Assembly: GCA_028274465.1 (NCBI GenBank)
Contig: CM051455.1
Coordinates: 69,918,985-69,982,984, forward strand
Reading direction: 5' to 3'
Source of the DNA: Plantago ovata
Taxonomy: Eukaryota > Streptophyta > Magnoliopsida > Lamiales > Plantaginaceae
Length of the DNA stretch: 64,000 nucleotides
The notes under the pieces are model-generated. The model did no database searches, had not been told where the DNA came from, and worked only from the letters and a program-made list of their open reading frames with translations. This document shows, piece by piece, positions 12,351-23,335 of the stretch (position 1 is its first letter; each line of letters begins with the position of its first letter). The translations under genes and the position numbers were made by a program.

Positions 12351-15300
12351 CGCCTGTCAAAAGTGGAAGTCAATGTACCTCTCTTGGAGTTAATCCAGAA
12401 CATTCCAGCTTACACGAAATTCTTTCGTGAGATAAAGAACAAAAGGATTACTTCAGGAAGGGAAGTGAATGGGGTTGAAACAGTCAACTCGCTTGCCGGA
12501 TTACCCATGAAGGAAAAGGATCCTGGCAGTTTCATAATCGACATCGCCTTAGGGAATGGACGAACTACACAGGCAATGCTTGACTTAGGAGCTAGCATTA
12601 ACTTAATGCCGTATTCGGTATACAAGGCCCTGGAACTCGGAGAATTGACACCAACTGATATGGTGGTCCAAATGGCAGACCAAAGTGTGAAAAGGCTAGT
12701 GGGGATAATAGAGGACATCCTTGTGAAAGTAGACAAGTTGATAATCCCAGCTGATTTTGTGGTGATGAAGTCCGCAGGCGAGGGAAAGAGCCATATCCGT
12801 GAGCACATAGTACTACTTGGGAGACCGTTCATGGCAACTACCAACACATGCCTTGAACTTAAGGGCAAGAAGATAACCATGGAGGTAATGGGCGAAAAGA
12901 TTGAGTTGGTAGGATGTAGTATCAGAGATAAGGAAGTTGCGGAGGAGTTAAAATTTGTCGATTGCTACGAATCTGTAATTCCCGAATTTCATCATAGCCA
13001 TAGCAATTGCGAACCACTTGAGGAAGCACTTACAACGCAAGCTGAGACATGCTACATGACCGAAGAAGCAAGGGAACTAGTCGAAATAATGGATAGCACA
13101 CCAGAAATTCCAGCAGGAGAAGAGGTACTTGAACCTTTAGAAGAAGAAGAAGAAGAAAGTGGGTTTCCTGAAGAACCCAGCTTAGAATTAAAACCTCTTC
13201 CTGAGCACCTCAAATATGTGTACTTGGGAGAAAATCAGAAGAAGCCCGTGATCGTATCCTCACATCTCTCCAACAATGAAGAAAGTAAGCTGATCGAGGT
13301 ATTGAAGGAAAATTCCGCAGCTATAGGATGGGGGATCAGCGATATCAAGGGAATTAGCCCTACAAGATGCGTGCACAACATCACTCTAGAACAAGATGCC
13401 AAACCTGTTAGGCAACCTCAGAGAAGGATAAATCCAGCAATGCAAGAGGTGGTAAAAAAGGAAGTGATCAAGTTGCTAGATGCTGATATGATTTACCCCA
13501 TTCCAGATAGTCGATGGGTGAGCCCAGTACATGTAGTTCCTAAGAAATCAGGAGTCACTGTGGAAGAGAATGAGAAGGGAGAATTGGTACAGGTTAGAAA
13601 GACCACTGGATGGCGGATGTGCATTGACTATAGAAGATTAAATGCCGCCACAAAAAAAGACCACTTCCCTTTACCATTTATTGATGACATGCTAAACCGC
13701 CTTGCGGGGCGGAAGTTCTATTGTTTTCTTGATGGTTTATCAGGTTTCTACCAGATTCCAATTGCACCGGAAGATCAGGAGAAGACGACATTCACTTGCC
13801 CATTTGGAACATTTGCCTATAGGAGGATGCCATTTGGACTATGCAATGCTCCCGCCACTTTTCAAAGGTGCATGCTTTCTGTTTTCTCTGACATGGTAAC
13901 CAAATTTGTTGAAGTTTTTATGGATGATTTTTCCCTTTTCGGTGATTCATTTGATGAATGCTTGCAAATATTAGATCTAGTTTTAAAAAGGTGTATTGAA
14001 TGCAACTTAACCTTAAGCTGGGAGATGAGTCATTATATGGTTAGAGAAGGCATTGTTCTAGGACATGTAGTTTCTGAAAGAGGTATCGAGGTAGACAAGG
14101 CTAAGATAGAAATCATTGAAAAACTTCCCCCACCTACTTGCGTGAAAGAATTACAATCTTTTCTTGGCCATGTAGGATTTCATAGGAGGTTTATTAAAGA
14201 TTTTTCGAAAATTGCTAAACCTTTAAGTAGCTTGCTTGCTAAAGATGTGGTTTTCCATTTCTCTAATGAATGCCTAGTTGCTTTTAATACTCTTAAGGAA
14301 AAGCTTGTTTCAGCCCCCATTGTTGTGCCGCCTGACTGGAATCTTCCTTTCGAAATTATGTGTGATGCTTCGAATTTTGCTATGGGTGCTGTTTTATGGC
14401 AAAAAGTTGATAAGCAGTATCGTGTGATTTATTATGTTAGTAAGACTCTAGACTCCTCGCAGGTTAATTATACAACAACTGAAAAGGAATTTTTAGCTGT
14501 TGTCTTTGCTTTACAAAAGTTTAGGTCTTATTTAATTGGTCATCCTGTGAATGTCCATACTGATCATGCTGCCTTGAGACATTTGATAGCTAAGCAAGAT
14601 TCTAAGCCTAGATTGATCCGTTGGGTCCTTTTGCTGCAAGACTTTGATTTGACTATAGTAGATAGAGCTGGTAGGGAGAATTTAGTAGCAGATCATTTAT
14701 CTAGAATACCTAATATACCTGTTGATCCGATACCCATTAATGAAGATCTCCCCAATGAACATCTAATGAAGGCTAATGAGGAGCCATGGTATGCAGATAT
14801 TGTAAACTATTTGGCTATGAATGTTTGCCCCACTAACTTTTCAGCTTCAGACAAAAGAGCTCTTGCCAAGCAATGCAGAACTTACATATGGGATGATCCG
14901 AATCTATTCAAGGAAGGAGTTGATGGGATTCTAAGGAGATGCGTGCCACAAGAAGAGAAACAAAGTATACTGAGCCATTGCCATGAGCTTAACTGTGGGG
15001 GGCACTACAGTGGATTAAAGACAGCGCGCAAGGTACTGCAGGCAGGATTTTTCTGGCCGACAATATACAAGGATGCTCGAAGTTTTGTGAAGAATTGTGA
15101 CCCATGTCAACGAGGTGGTGGAATTGGCAAGAAAGATGAAATGCCCCTTCAAGGGAATCTAGTGGTAGAACCTTTCGATGTATGGGGCATTGATTTTATG
15201 GATACATTCTTGTTGCAGTGGACTATGTGACTAAATGGGTAGAGGCAATTCCTACAAAAACGAATGACGGAGCAGTGGTTATGAAGTTCTTGAAGGAAGT

Positions 15301-16060
15301 GATATTCTCGAGATTTGGGTGCCCTAGAACAATCATCAGCGACGGAGGGTCCCACTTCGTCAATAGAACGTTTGCCTCCCTTCTTAAGATATACAGTGTC
15401 CACCATAGTGTCGCTACGCCTTATCACCCACAGACATCGGGGCAAGTCGAGGTCAGCAACCGTCAAATCAAGAAGATCCTGGAGCGAGTAGTGAAGCCGA
15501 GTAGGAAGGATTGGGCAGGAAAATTGAATGATGCACTTTGGGCATACAGGACTAGCTACAAGACGGTGAGCGGGACCACTCCGTACAGACTTTTGTATGG
15601 AAAAGCATGTCATCTTCCCGTAGAACTAGAACACAAGGCATATTGGGCCATTAAAACACTCAATCTTGATATGGGAAAGGCTAGCGAGGAACGATTGTTG
15701 CAATTAGAGGAGCTTGAGGAATTACGACTAGGTGCTTATGAAAATGCCAAGATCTACAAGGAACGTACTAAGAAGTATCATGATCGTGGTATAGTACGAA
15801 AAGAATTGATTCCTGGACAAAAAGCTTTGGTGTTTAACCCTCGCCTTCGACTATTTCCTGGAAAGCTCCGTACTCGTTGGGATGGACCGTATGAAATTCT
15901 CGAAGTTGCTCCCCATGGAGCTGTTAAACTCTTCGATCCAAAGACGGGAAATACCTTCAAGGTGAATGGCCACCGAGTGAAGCCGTACTTCGAGATATCT
16001 AGTGATCAAAGGGAGGTTGATCACCTTGCGCTCACCCTTACCACCTCCGCTGAAGGTTAG
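12351..16060 (+). pseudogene. Athila pol: protease, RT, RNase H, integrase (one disrupting deletion)
   Basis: Counting residues from the ATG at 12363, the protease motif DLGAS is at about 74-78 and LLGRPFM follows. The RT has WRMCIDYRRLNAAT, FCFLDGLSG-type and FMDDFSLFG motifs (catalytic DD near residues 521-522). The RNase H begins at FEIMCDASNFAMGAVLW (about 663). The integrase has an HHCC zinc-binding segment (HCHELNCGGHYSG to CDPCQR) and the first catalytic Asp in DVWGIDFM. A short deletion at about 15200 removes roughly ten codons and shifts the frame (stop at 15230). The second part, from 15218, keeps the second Asp (IISDGGSHF), the Glu (GQVEVSNRQ) and the C-terminal domain to 16060. 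One in-frame TAG separates it from gag. Confidence 0.9.
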
Positions 16061-17469
16061 TGTGTTTTGTTTTCTCACGAGTTTGATTGAGTATTATAGG
16101 TAACTTATACAAGCATTAGCTCTCACCTTGGATCCACTTTCGACGTTCGGGACGAGCGACGACGTTCAGGTTTGGGGAGGAGGTTATCGCTGGTTATCTC
16201 TATACTTATCTTGCTTAAGAAAAGCTCGTGAAATTTTTTGCATTTGCACGTTTACTGCTTTCCTAGGATAGTCTTGCATGTTTTATATGGAGTTTATTGC
16301 CGAATTTTTTGAAATTTTTTATTGGGTAAATCAACTAGCTATGCCATTAATCATATGCTTCATCTCTATGAATTTGTTTGAGGTTTTTCTCGCTTGTCTT
16401 GTCTCATTTATGTATTGCACTTAGTTAAGCTAGGTAGTCTCGACATCACTTAGTGGTGTTTTCTCTACTGCGGTTCACGAAGGCCTTTATAATAGGATGA
16501 TACATGTTAGGGTCTTATGGTTGTTTCCCGAGTAATTTTGTACCTAAGAGGCAACAAGTCTTCACCATGCTTTGAGATTGCTAAATGCCTAGGAAGGAGG
16601 TAGTGTGAGGTTGTGTGATCCTTTGTTTATAACCTATTCTTCCGAATAGGTTTGGGGAGGGGGTTACACCATCATAGACTTGTTTCTGTTTTTCATTTTT
16701 CGTATCATGAGTTTATTTTTCCTTTTCCGTAATTTTGTACTCCAACCTATTCTTTCGAATAGGTTTGGGGAAGTCGTGTGAGTCATTTTGTTTCTCTTTT
16801 TATTATGCTACTGCTGGCTAAAAAATCGAAAAAAAAAAGAAAGAAAAATTCCAGAAAAAAAAGAGAGAAAAAGAAAAAAGTATCTGGAAAGAAAAAAAAG
16901 AAAAAAAAAGAAGACCCCAAAAAAGCAAAGAAGGGTCCAAAAAATAAAGCCAAATAGCAGTTTAGCAAAATTTGAGTCTTTTCCATTTTTCGTATTGTTC
17001 GTAATCGTGTTTTTCTATTTTTTATCTTTTTTGTCTTAAGTGTCATCTGTTCTAGACCACCCTCGTCCTGTCATCTGTTCTAGACCACCCTGGTTCGACC
17101 TCTTTTGAGGAAAAGTCTTAACATGGTGGAACAGCAGTAAGTCATCAGTTTCATAGGCACGGGTCAAACCATTCGTATCTTAGCATGCATCATTACGTCG
17201 TCACTGACTAGGTCCAGGTAGAGAATGTTACGAGAGACTATCTTGTCTTGACATAAGTGCTTATGTGGATGTGTATAAGTCAATCGAGGTATTCTTCAAT
17301 CTATATTCATGCTTTGATTTATATGGTTTTTGTTCATATGTTATTTGGTAGATTCAGTAATTTAGTTCATTTTATTTGGCATGAAACTCAATTTTGAGTC
17401 TTGCATGTTTTTTGTATTAGAGTCTAGCTTAGTTGCTTGAGGACAAGCAAAGGTTCGATTTGGAGAGTT
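16061..17469 (+). other. 3' UTR of inner element with stem-loops and A-rich tract
   Basis: No gene is visible. The stem-loop AACCTATTC/GAATAGGTT occurs twice (16631-16652 and 16744-16765), each followed by TTGGGG. An A-rich tract at about 16820-16955 contains short inverted pairs (TTCCAG/CTGGAA and GACCC/GGGTC). Lys-rich or Phe-rich frames there are compositional. A purine-rich run GATTTGGAGAG lies just before LTR D and is the likely polypurine tract. Confidence 0.75.
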
Positions 17470-18738
17470 TGATGAATGTGTATTTTACACTTTCATTCGA
17501 GTCTTTTTCACCTATTTTAGCTATCATCTATGTTAATTTAGCTATATTTTAGTACATTTTATTAGAATAGTGTCACGTTTCCTTTTAGATTTTATTTTAC
17601 AGGTTTTGGTTGAAATTCGGAGATTTCGGGGAAATTATATTGAAGTCTACAAGGAATTGGTGTTCCAGAAGCATATTTGGAGTATCTGAAGGTTTCCGGA
17701 TAGGATTTGGAGTCTAGGGGTCGAATCTGGAGGTTAGAAGGCTATTAGAAGTCTGAAACCGAGTCCGAAAAGGTGAAGAAATCAAAATCCGCGTCGAAAA
17801 ATGCGGAAATTCCGCGAAATACTGGGGGGCGAACCGCCCCAGCATTCGGGCTAACCGCCCCAGAAGAATTTCGGGGCTATATAGTTGCGAGTTTTCTCTC
17901 CGAAAATCATATCTTTCCAAGCCTACTTTCTCACCTCTCTATAGTTTTAGGTAGGGACTTCCCGGGGCCTGTCCTGGGAGTTCCATAGCTTAGGGGATAC
18001 TTTTTCATAGCAGATTGGAGCGCGTAGGATCGCAATCATACGGAGATTGACAACCTTCGGTAACTTTGTATCTTACAACTTTTATCTACTTATTTAATAT
18101 TCTTTCAATATGTTTTCTTCTATGATTGCTATTGATTGCATGCCTATGAGTAGCTAAATTTATCATTGTTGGTAGTATGTGAATTCTTAGCGAGGGAAGA
18201 TAATCATGCTAATGGCTATATCGCGCATTATACTCCGTGTCATTGCTTTATTTCGTTGATCAGTTGCAACCAAAATTCTCGTATGTTGTATTGATTATTA
18301 TGCACACATGGACACTTGTCAACCAATGAGACCAATTATCTTCGTAGTGTTGAATAATTACGGAACACATTAGGACGTTAGTTGTTGATGAGTCAGACCC
18401 ATACTATCTTCGTAGTGCTTAATACTTGCAACAAGGACACAAGATTGATTCAAAGATCTCTATGCAAGACCGAGGAATTTATGCATGATTATCGACCCAT
18501 TATGTTAAGAAGGACCATACTATCACCAATCTCCATTATCTGCTTGAAAACCCCTAATGCTTTCTATCTGCTGTTTTATATTCTTAATTAGATTTGATAA
18601 AGCTAGTATAGTCCCGAGAGAACGGCACTCGAGTCATTCTACTACTACACTACAATTTTCGTTGTAGTTGTGGATTGCCTTTGGCTAAATAACAAATTTA
18701 TTTGACTGAACCGGGACCTGACAAATCTCCGTTCATCA
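17470..18738 (+). repeat. LTR D (3' LTR of inner element)
   Basis: It is 1269 bp, TGATGAATG to TTCATCA. The TATA box is at 17878-17884, with two GC-rich modules upstream. It pairs with LTR C by shared variants and is followed by the target duplication GGTTA. Confidence 0.93.
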
Positions 18739-18743
18739 GGTTA

Positions 18744-19636
18744 CACCGTCGTTAGACTTGTTTCTGTTTTTCATTCTCGTATCGTGAGTTTATTTTTCTT
18801 TTTCCGTAAATTTTGTACTCCAACCTATTCTTTCGAATAGGTTTGGGGAAGTCGTGTGAGTCTTTTTGTTTCCCTTTTTGCTATGCTACTGCTGGCTAGA
18901 AAAAAATCGAGAAAAAAAAGAAAAATTCCAGGAAAAAGAAAAGAGAAAAAGAAAAAAAGAATCTGGAAAGAAAAAAAAGAAAAAAAGAGAAGACCCCAAA
19001 AAAGCAAAGAAGGGTCCAAAAAAGAAAAGCCAAATAGCAGTTTAGCAAAGTTTTGAGTCTTTTCCATTTTTCGTATTGTTTGTAATCGTGTTTTTCTATT
19101 TTTTTATCTTTTTGTCTTGAGTGTCATCTGTTCTAGACCACCCTCGTCATGCCATTCAGCAAGTGGTGAATAGTTTAAGACTTTACTTGAGAGATGGGTA
19201 GAATAGGGGAGAGTTATCTTTTATAGGGAACCCTCCTTCGTTTGATGAGATCCAGTACTGGTTCGACCTCTTTTGAGGAAAAGTCTTAACATGGTGGAAC
19301 AGTAGTAAGTCCTCAGTTTCATAGGCACGGGGCAACCATTGGTATCTTAGCATGCATCATTACGTCGTCACTGACTAGGTCCAGGTAGAGAATGTTACGA
19401 GAGACTATCTTGTCTTGACATAAGTGCTTATGTGGATGTGTATAAGTCAATCGAGGTATTCTTCAACCTATATTCATGCTTTGATTTATATGGTTTTTGC
19501 TCATATGTTATTTGATAGATTCAGTAGATTAGTTCATTTTATTTGGCATGAAACTCCATTTTGATTCTTGCATGTTTTTTGTATTAGAGTCTAGCTTAGT
19601 TGCTTGAGGACAAGCAAAGGTTCGGTTTTGGGAGTT
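18744..19636 (+). other. 3' UTR of middle element, second half
   Basis: No gene is visible. It is collinear with 16664-17469 of the inner element: leader, stem-loop at 18822-18843, A-rich tract at 18900-19030, and a final segment ending in a purine-rich run GGTTTTGGGAG before LTR E. It continues directly from 9506 once the inner element is removed. Confidence 0.82.
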
Positions 19637-20907
19637 TGATGAATGTGTATTTTACACTTTCATTCGAGTCTTTTTCACCTATTTTAGCTATCCTCTATGT
19701 TAATTTAGCTATATTTTAGTACATTTTATTAGAATAGTGTCACGTTTCCCTTTAGATTTTATTTTACAGGTTTTGGTTGAAATTCGGAGATTTACGGGCA
19801 TTATATTGAAGTCTACAAGGAATTGGTGTTCCAGAAGCCTATTTGGAGTATCTGAAGGTTTCCGGATAAGATTTGGAGTCTAGGGGTCGAATCTGGAGGT
19901 TAGAAGGCCATTAGAAGTCTGAAACCGAGTCCGAAAAGGTGAAGAAATCCAAATCCGCGTCGAAAACGCGGAAATTCCGCGTTTATACTGTGGGGCGAAC
20001 CGCCCCAGCCAGAGGTGAAACGCCCCAGAAGAAATTCTGGCCTATATATAGTTGCAAGTTTTCTCTCCGAAAATCATATATTTCCAAGCCTACTTTCTCA
20101 CCTCTCTCTATAATTTTAGGGAGGAACTTCCCGGGGCCTGTCCTGGGAGTTCCATAGCTTAGGGGATACTTTTCATAGCAGATTGGAGCGCGTAGGATCG
20201 AAATCATCCGGAGATTGACAACCTTCGGTAACCTTGTATCTTACAGTTTTTATCTACTTATTTTATTCTTCTTTCAATATGTTTTCTTCTATGATTGCTA
20301 TTGATTGCATGCCTATTATGAGTAGCTAAACTTATCATTGGTGGTAGTATGTGAATTCTTAGCGAGGGAAGATAATCGTGCTAATGGCTATATTGCGCAT
20401 TATACTCCGTGTCATTGCTTTATTTCGTTGATCAGTTGCAACCAAAATTCTCGTATGTTGTATTGATTATTATGCACGCATGGACACTTGTCGGCCAATC
20501 AGACCAATTATCTTCGTAGTGTTGAATAATTACGGAACACAATAGGACGTTAGTTGTTGACAAGTCAGACCCATATTATCTTCATAGTGCTTAATACTTG
20601 CAACAGGACACAAGATTGATTCAAAGATCTCTATACAAGACCGAGGAATTTATGCATGATTATCGACCCATTATGTTAAGAAGGACCATACTATCACCAA
20701 TCTCCATTATCTGCTTGAAAACCCCTATTGCTTTCTATCTGTTGTTTTATATTCTTAATTAGATTTGATAAAGCTAGTATAGTCCTGAGAGAACGACACT
20801 CGAGTCATTCTACTACTACCCTACGGTTTTCGTTGTAGTTGTGGATTGCCTTTGGCTATTAACAAATTAATTTGCTGAATCGAGACCTGATGAATCTCCG
20901 TTCATCA
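19637..20907 (+). repeat. LTR E (3' LTR of middle element)
   Basis: It is 1271 bp, TGATGAATG to TTCATCA. The TATA box is at 20043-20050 and two GC-rich modules lie at about 19991-20030. It is followed by CCGCC, the partner of 3802-3806. Confidence 0.93.
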
Positions 20908-21708
20908 CCGCCCCGCACCGGGGCGAACCGCCCCACGGCTCCAGAACTTCAAAAACGCGGATTTCTTCCCCAAAACCTCATTTTCTTCATTTTTCTTCAT
21001 TCCTCCTTCCCCAAAACCGAATTTCGCGATTTAAACTTCAAATCTTCATAACTTCTTCAATTCTTGACCAAATTTAGTGTTCTTTAGCTTAAATCGAAGC
21101 CTATTACATGATCTATCATCCCATCCGAACAGATTTCATCCTTATGCATTAGATTTTCAGATCTGAGGGATCATCCTTAGAACCCTAATTTTCGAATTTG
21201 GGAGTTTTCTAATTTGAGCTTCAAATATGCTTATTTGATGCATGGGTATGTTATTTGTGTGATTAGACCTGTTATTTACTATCAATTGCATGCTCAATTT
21301 TGCTTTAATTGTTGATTTGGGTATTTCGCTACTAGATGATATATCTTGTTATGCAATATGTCTTTATCTTTGATTTCTAGCATATGGTTGTGTTTATTGA
21401 TGTAATGTTGGTAGGTTTGACGATAGAATGCTTAATTGTTGAGTATGAGGATTTATGATGGTAGAATTTTTCGCTACTATGGTATGAATTGAGCCTTGTT
21501 ATCTAGGATATTGGTTGTCTAGTAAGAGCATAATGTGATGTACTGCATGTAGTAGTTACATTGGTATGTTGCATGATGAAGAAGCTAGACTAGACATTAC
21601 GGTTTGGGGAGCTCGATTGTTGATTCTATCACTTGATTATTTCGTTCTTACACTAGCATATGCATGAGTCAGTTTTGTGTCATACGAGGTACTAACTGCT
21701 GTTTGTAG
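20908..21708 (+). other. Outer element: GC modules and intron-like leader
   Basis: No gene is visible. The GC module CACCGGGGCGAACCGCCCC is followed by a leader similar to 6800-7571 of the middle element (shared stretch AACTTCAAATCTTCATAACT). A canonical branch-point-like TACTAAC (21690-21696) and acceptor TTTGTAG (to 21708) are kept. The donor position reads GAGGGATC instead of GAGGTATT. Confidence 0.65.
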
Positions 21709-22553
21709 GAACCATACCAAGGGAAAGGAGCATTCCCGTATGATTGCTGTGAAGAACCATGTCAAGGAAGGTGACCTCGTTAGATGTGCGTTCGAGCCAA
21801 GGGGTTTTGCAACAACGTCGTGGATTACCCAAGAGGAGGAGCTAGAGTACACCTGGAGTAAGGACTCCTATGCCTATTCATGCACCACCGAAGGGACAAA
21901 AACCATTATTACGTCAACACTCCGTCACGAGGACTGCAAAGTTCGGGTGAACTGGAAGGCACCGGGACAGTCTTGCCGCGACGGATTCAATCTTGAGTTC
22001 GAAGTTGCTCGAAGGTTCCGAAGCGCTAGCTTGGTTCCAAAACATAACGATATGGGTGCCCGACCCCTCTTAGGGGTACCCCTTACCTGCCTCTAAAGGG
22101 AGCATTATATAGACATTGGTCGGATTAACAGTAGAGAATGTGGTCGACATTGGAAAAAATGGTAGAAGACCTCTGAGTATCCGAGCAGCTTACTGAAACC
22201 TTCTCGTGGTGTAAAACGTTGGAGGGGGAGGTCCTGATACCACTGCCCTTTCCCCTTCAACGGTTCACATCCCATTGGAGGGCTTCAGGATGGAGGATTC
22301 CATAACAGAGGCGGCCAATCTTGAAGATTCCCTTCGACACTGCAACTCTACTAGTGACGATGTGCGTGACAGTAGTGACAATGAAGGCCATACGGGCAAT
22401 GATGATACTAATGGAGGAGTTGTTCCAGTCCGGCCTATGATTGAAACTACCACGCATACCAGAAGACCTGATGAAACTCTATTAAACTCCCAGAGCAGGC
22501 CCAATAACTCACAAGCAGCATACTCAGCCGACCGAGGCCAAACCATGGGGTAA
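21709..22553 (+). pseudogene. Diverged Transposase_32-like ORF of outer element
   Basis: The frame from about 21720 to 22096 ends in a segment that aligns with the middle element's ORF: FNLEFEVARRFRSASLVPKHN against YSDLSIEAKVMMKFCISDLIPRKN. After an in-frame TAA (22094-22096) the same frame continues with HYIDIGRIN, matching HQIDIGRIM. The N-terminal part (TSWITQEEELEYTW) is not recognised. The start equivalent to MAPRTRR is lost. A further open segment (22275-22553, acidic) corresponds in position to the coiled-coil tail and leads into the same 3' sequence (CAGCCGACCGAGGCCAAAC). The homology is inferred by eye. Confidence 0.55.
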
Positions 22554-23335
22554 CATCTAGTTTCACATCTTATTTCCTCATTTTCTTACTGCTAGGGACT
22601 AGCGTAAATTTCATGAGGGGGGATGGGATTTAAGTGATCTGATGTTGTTAGTTTGGAGCTTGGTATTGGTAGGATGAGTATAGTACCTTGCATGCTTTAT
22701 CCGTCTGCATTTGCATTTGCACGTTTACCGCTTTCTTTGATTTTTTAGGTTGCACTCACTGCATTCACTACATTCATCCTAGGATAGTCTTGCATGTTTT
22801 ATATGGAGTTTATTGCCGAATTTTTTGAACTTTTTTATTTGGTAGATCAACTAACTATGCCATTAATCGTATGCTTCATCTCTATGAATTTGTTTGAGGT
22901 TTTTCTCGCTTGGCTTGTCACATTTATGTATTGCACTTTGTTAAGCTTGGTAGTCTCGACATCACTTAGTGGTGTTTTCTCTACTGCGGTTCACGAAGGC
23001 CTTTATAATAGGATGATGCATGTTAGGTTCTTATGGTCGTTTTCCCGATTGCTTTGAGATTACTAAATGCCTAGGAAGGAGGTAGTGTGAGGTTGTGTGA
23101 TCCTTTGTTTATAACCTATTCTTTCGAATAGGTTTGGGGAAGTTGTGTGAATCATTTTATTTCCCTCTTTGTTATGCTACTGGTGGCTAATAAAAAAATT
23201 CGAAAAAAAGAAAAAAAAGATTCCAGAAAAAAGAAAAAAATCTGGAAAGAAAAAAGAGAAAAGAAAAAAAAAGAAAAGACCCCAAAAAAGCAAAGAAGGG
23301 TCCAAAAAAGAAAGCCAAATAGCAGTTTAGCAAAG
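22554..23335 (+). other. 3' UTR of outer element, truncated
   Basis: No gene is visible. It is similar to 8900-9500 and 16240-16955. One stem-loop (23113-23134) remains where the inner element has two, as a deletion between the two copies would leave it. The A-rich tract at 23185-23330 ends with AGCAGTTTAGCAAAG, after which homology to the other copies stops. Confidence 0.75.

Larger units (their letters stand above)
9507..18738 (+). mobile_element. Inner Athila element (pol-bearing), 9.2 kb
   Basis: The element has LTR C (9507-10758), an internal region and LTR D (17470-18738). It is flanked by GGTTA at 9502-9506 and 18739-18743. LTRs C and D share variants not found in B or E, such as the tail ACTGAACCGGGACCTG. 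The order gag, protease, RT, RNase H, integrase is that of Ty3/gypsy, and the protease motif DLGAS and the tRNA-Asp primer site fit the Athila lineage. Gag and pol are both damaged, so this copy looks inactive. It lacks the Transposase_32-like ORF found in its hosts. Confidence 0.92.
3807..20907 (+). mobile_element. Middle Athila-like element (non-autonomous, split by inner element)
   Basis: The element has LTR B (3807-5056), internal sequence 5057-9506 continued at 18744-19636, and LTR E (19637-20907). LTRs B and E share private variants, including the 3' tail CGAGACCTGA and the leader of about 30 bases before it, that LTRs C and D lack. It is flanked by CCGCC on both sides. The internal region carries a decayed gag without protease, GC modules, an intron-like leader and a Transposase_32-like ORF, but no RT or integrase. 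It was inserted into a GC module of the outer element and was later hit by the inner element. Confidence 0.88.
1..23335 (+). mobile_element. Outer Athila-like Ty3/gypsy element, split by nested insertion
   Basis: The element comprises 1-3806 and 20908-23335. The block between is a younger insertion flanked by the 5-bp duplication CCGCC (3802-3806 and 20908-20912). It starts in a truncated 5' LTR, then has a tRNA-Asp-type primer site, a gag-protease reading frame, a spacer, GC-rich modules, a leader with an intron-like structure, a Transposase_32-like ORF and a structured 3' UTR. No RT, RNase H or integrase is present, so it is non-autonomous. It has no 3' LTR: at about 23335 its A-rich 3' UTR passes abruptly into a CACTA fragment. 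The joining of the two halves is inferred from the target duplication and from the matching order of parts in the middle element. Confidence 0.8.

Noticed and set aside
16783..17046. Lys-rich and Phe-rich ORFs on both strands (also 18825-19067 and 23147-23592)
   Set aside because: They come from the A-rich tract of the Athila 3' UTR and have no domain.
3807..20907. Tandem multi-LTR array made by unequal crossing-over
   Set aside because: The target duplications CCGCC and GGTTA and the LTR variant pairs B-E and C-D fit nested insertion better than recombination between LTRs.
21677..22096. Possible captured host gene with a beta-sandwich-like look
   Set aside because: Its C-terminal part aligns with the Transposase_32-like ORF of the middle element, so it is a diverged element ORF rather than a captured gene.
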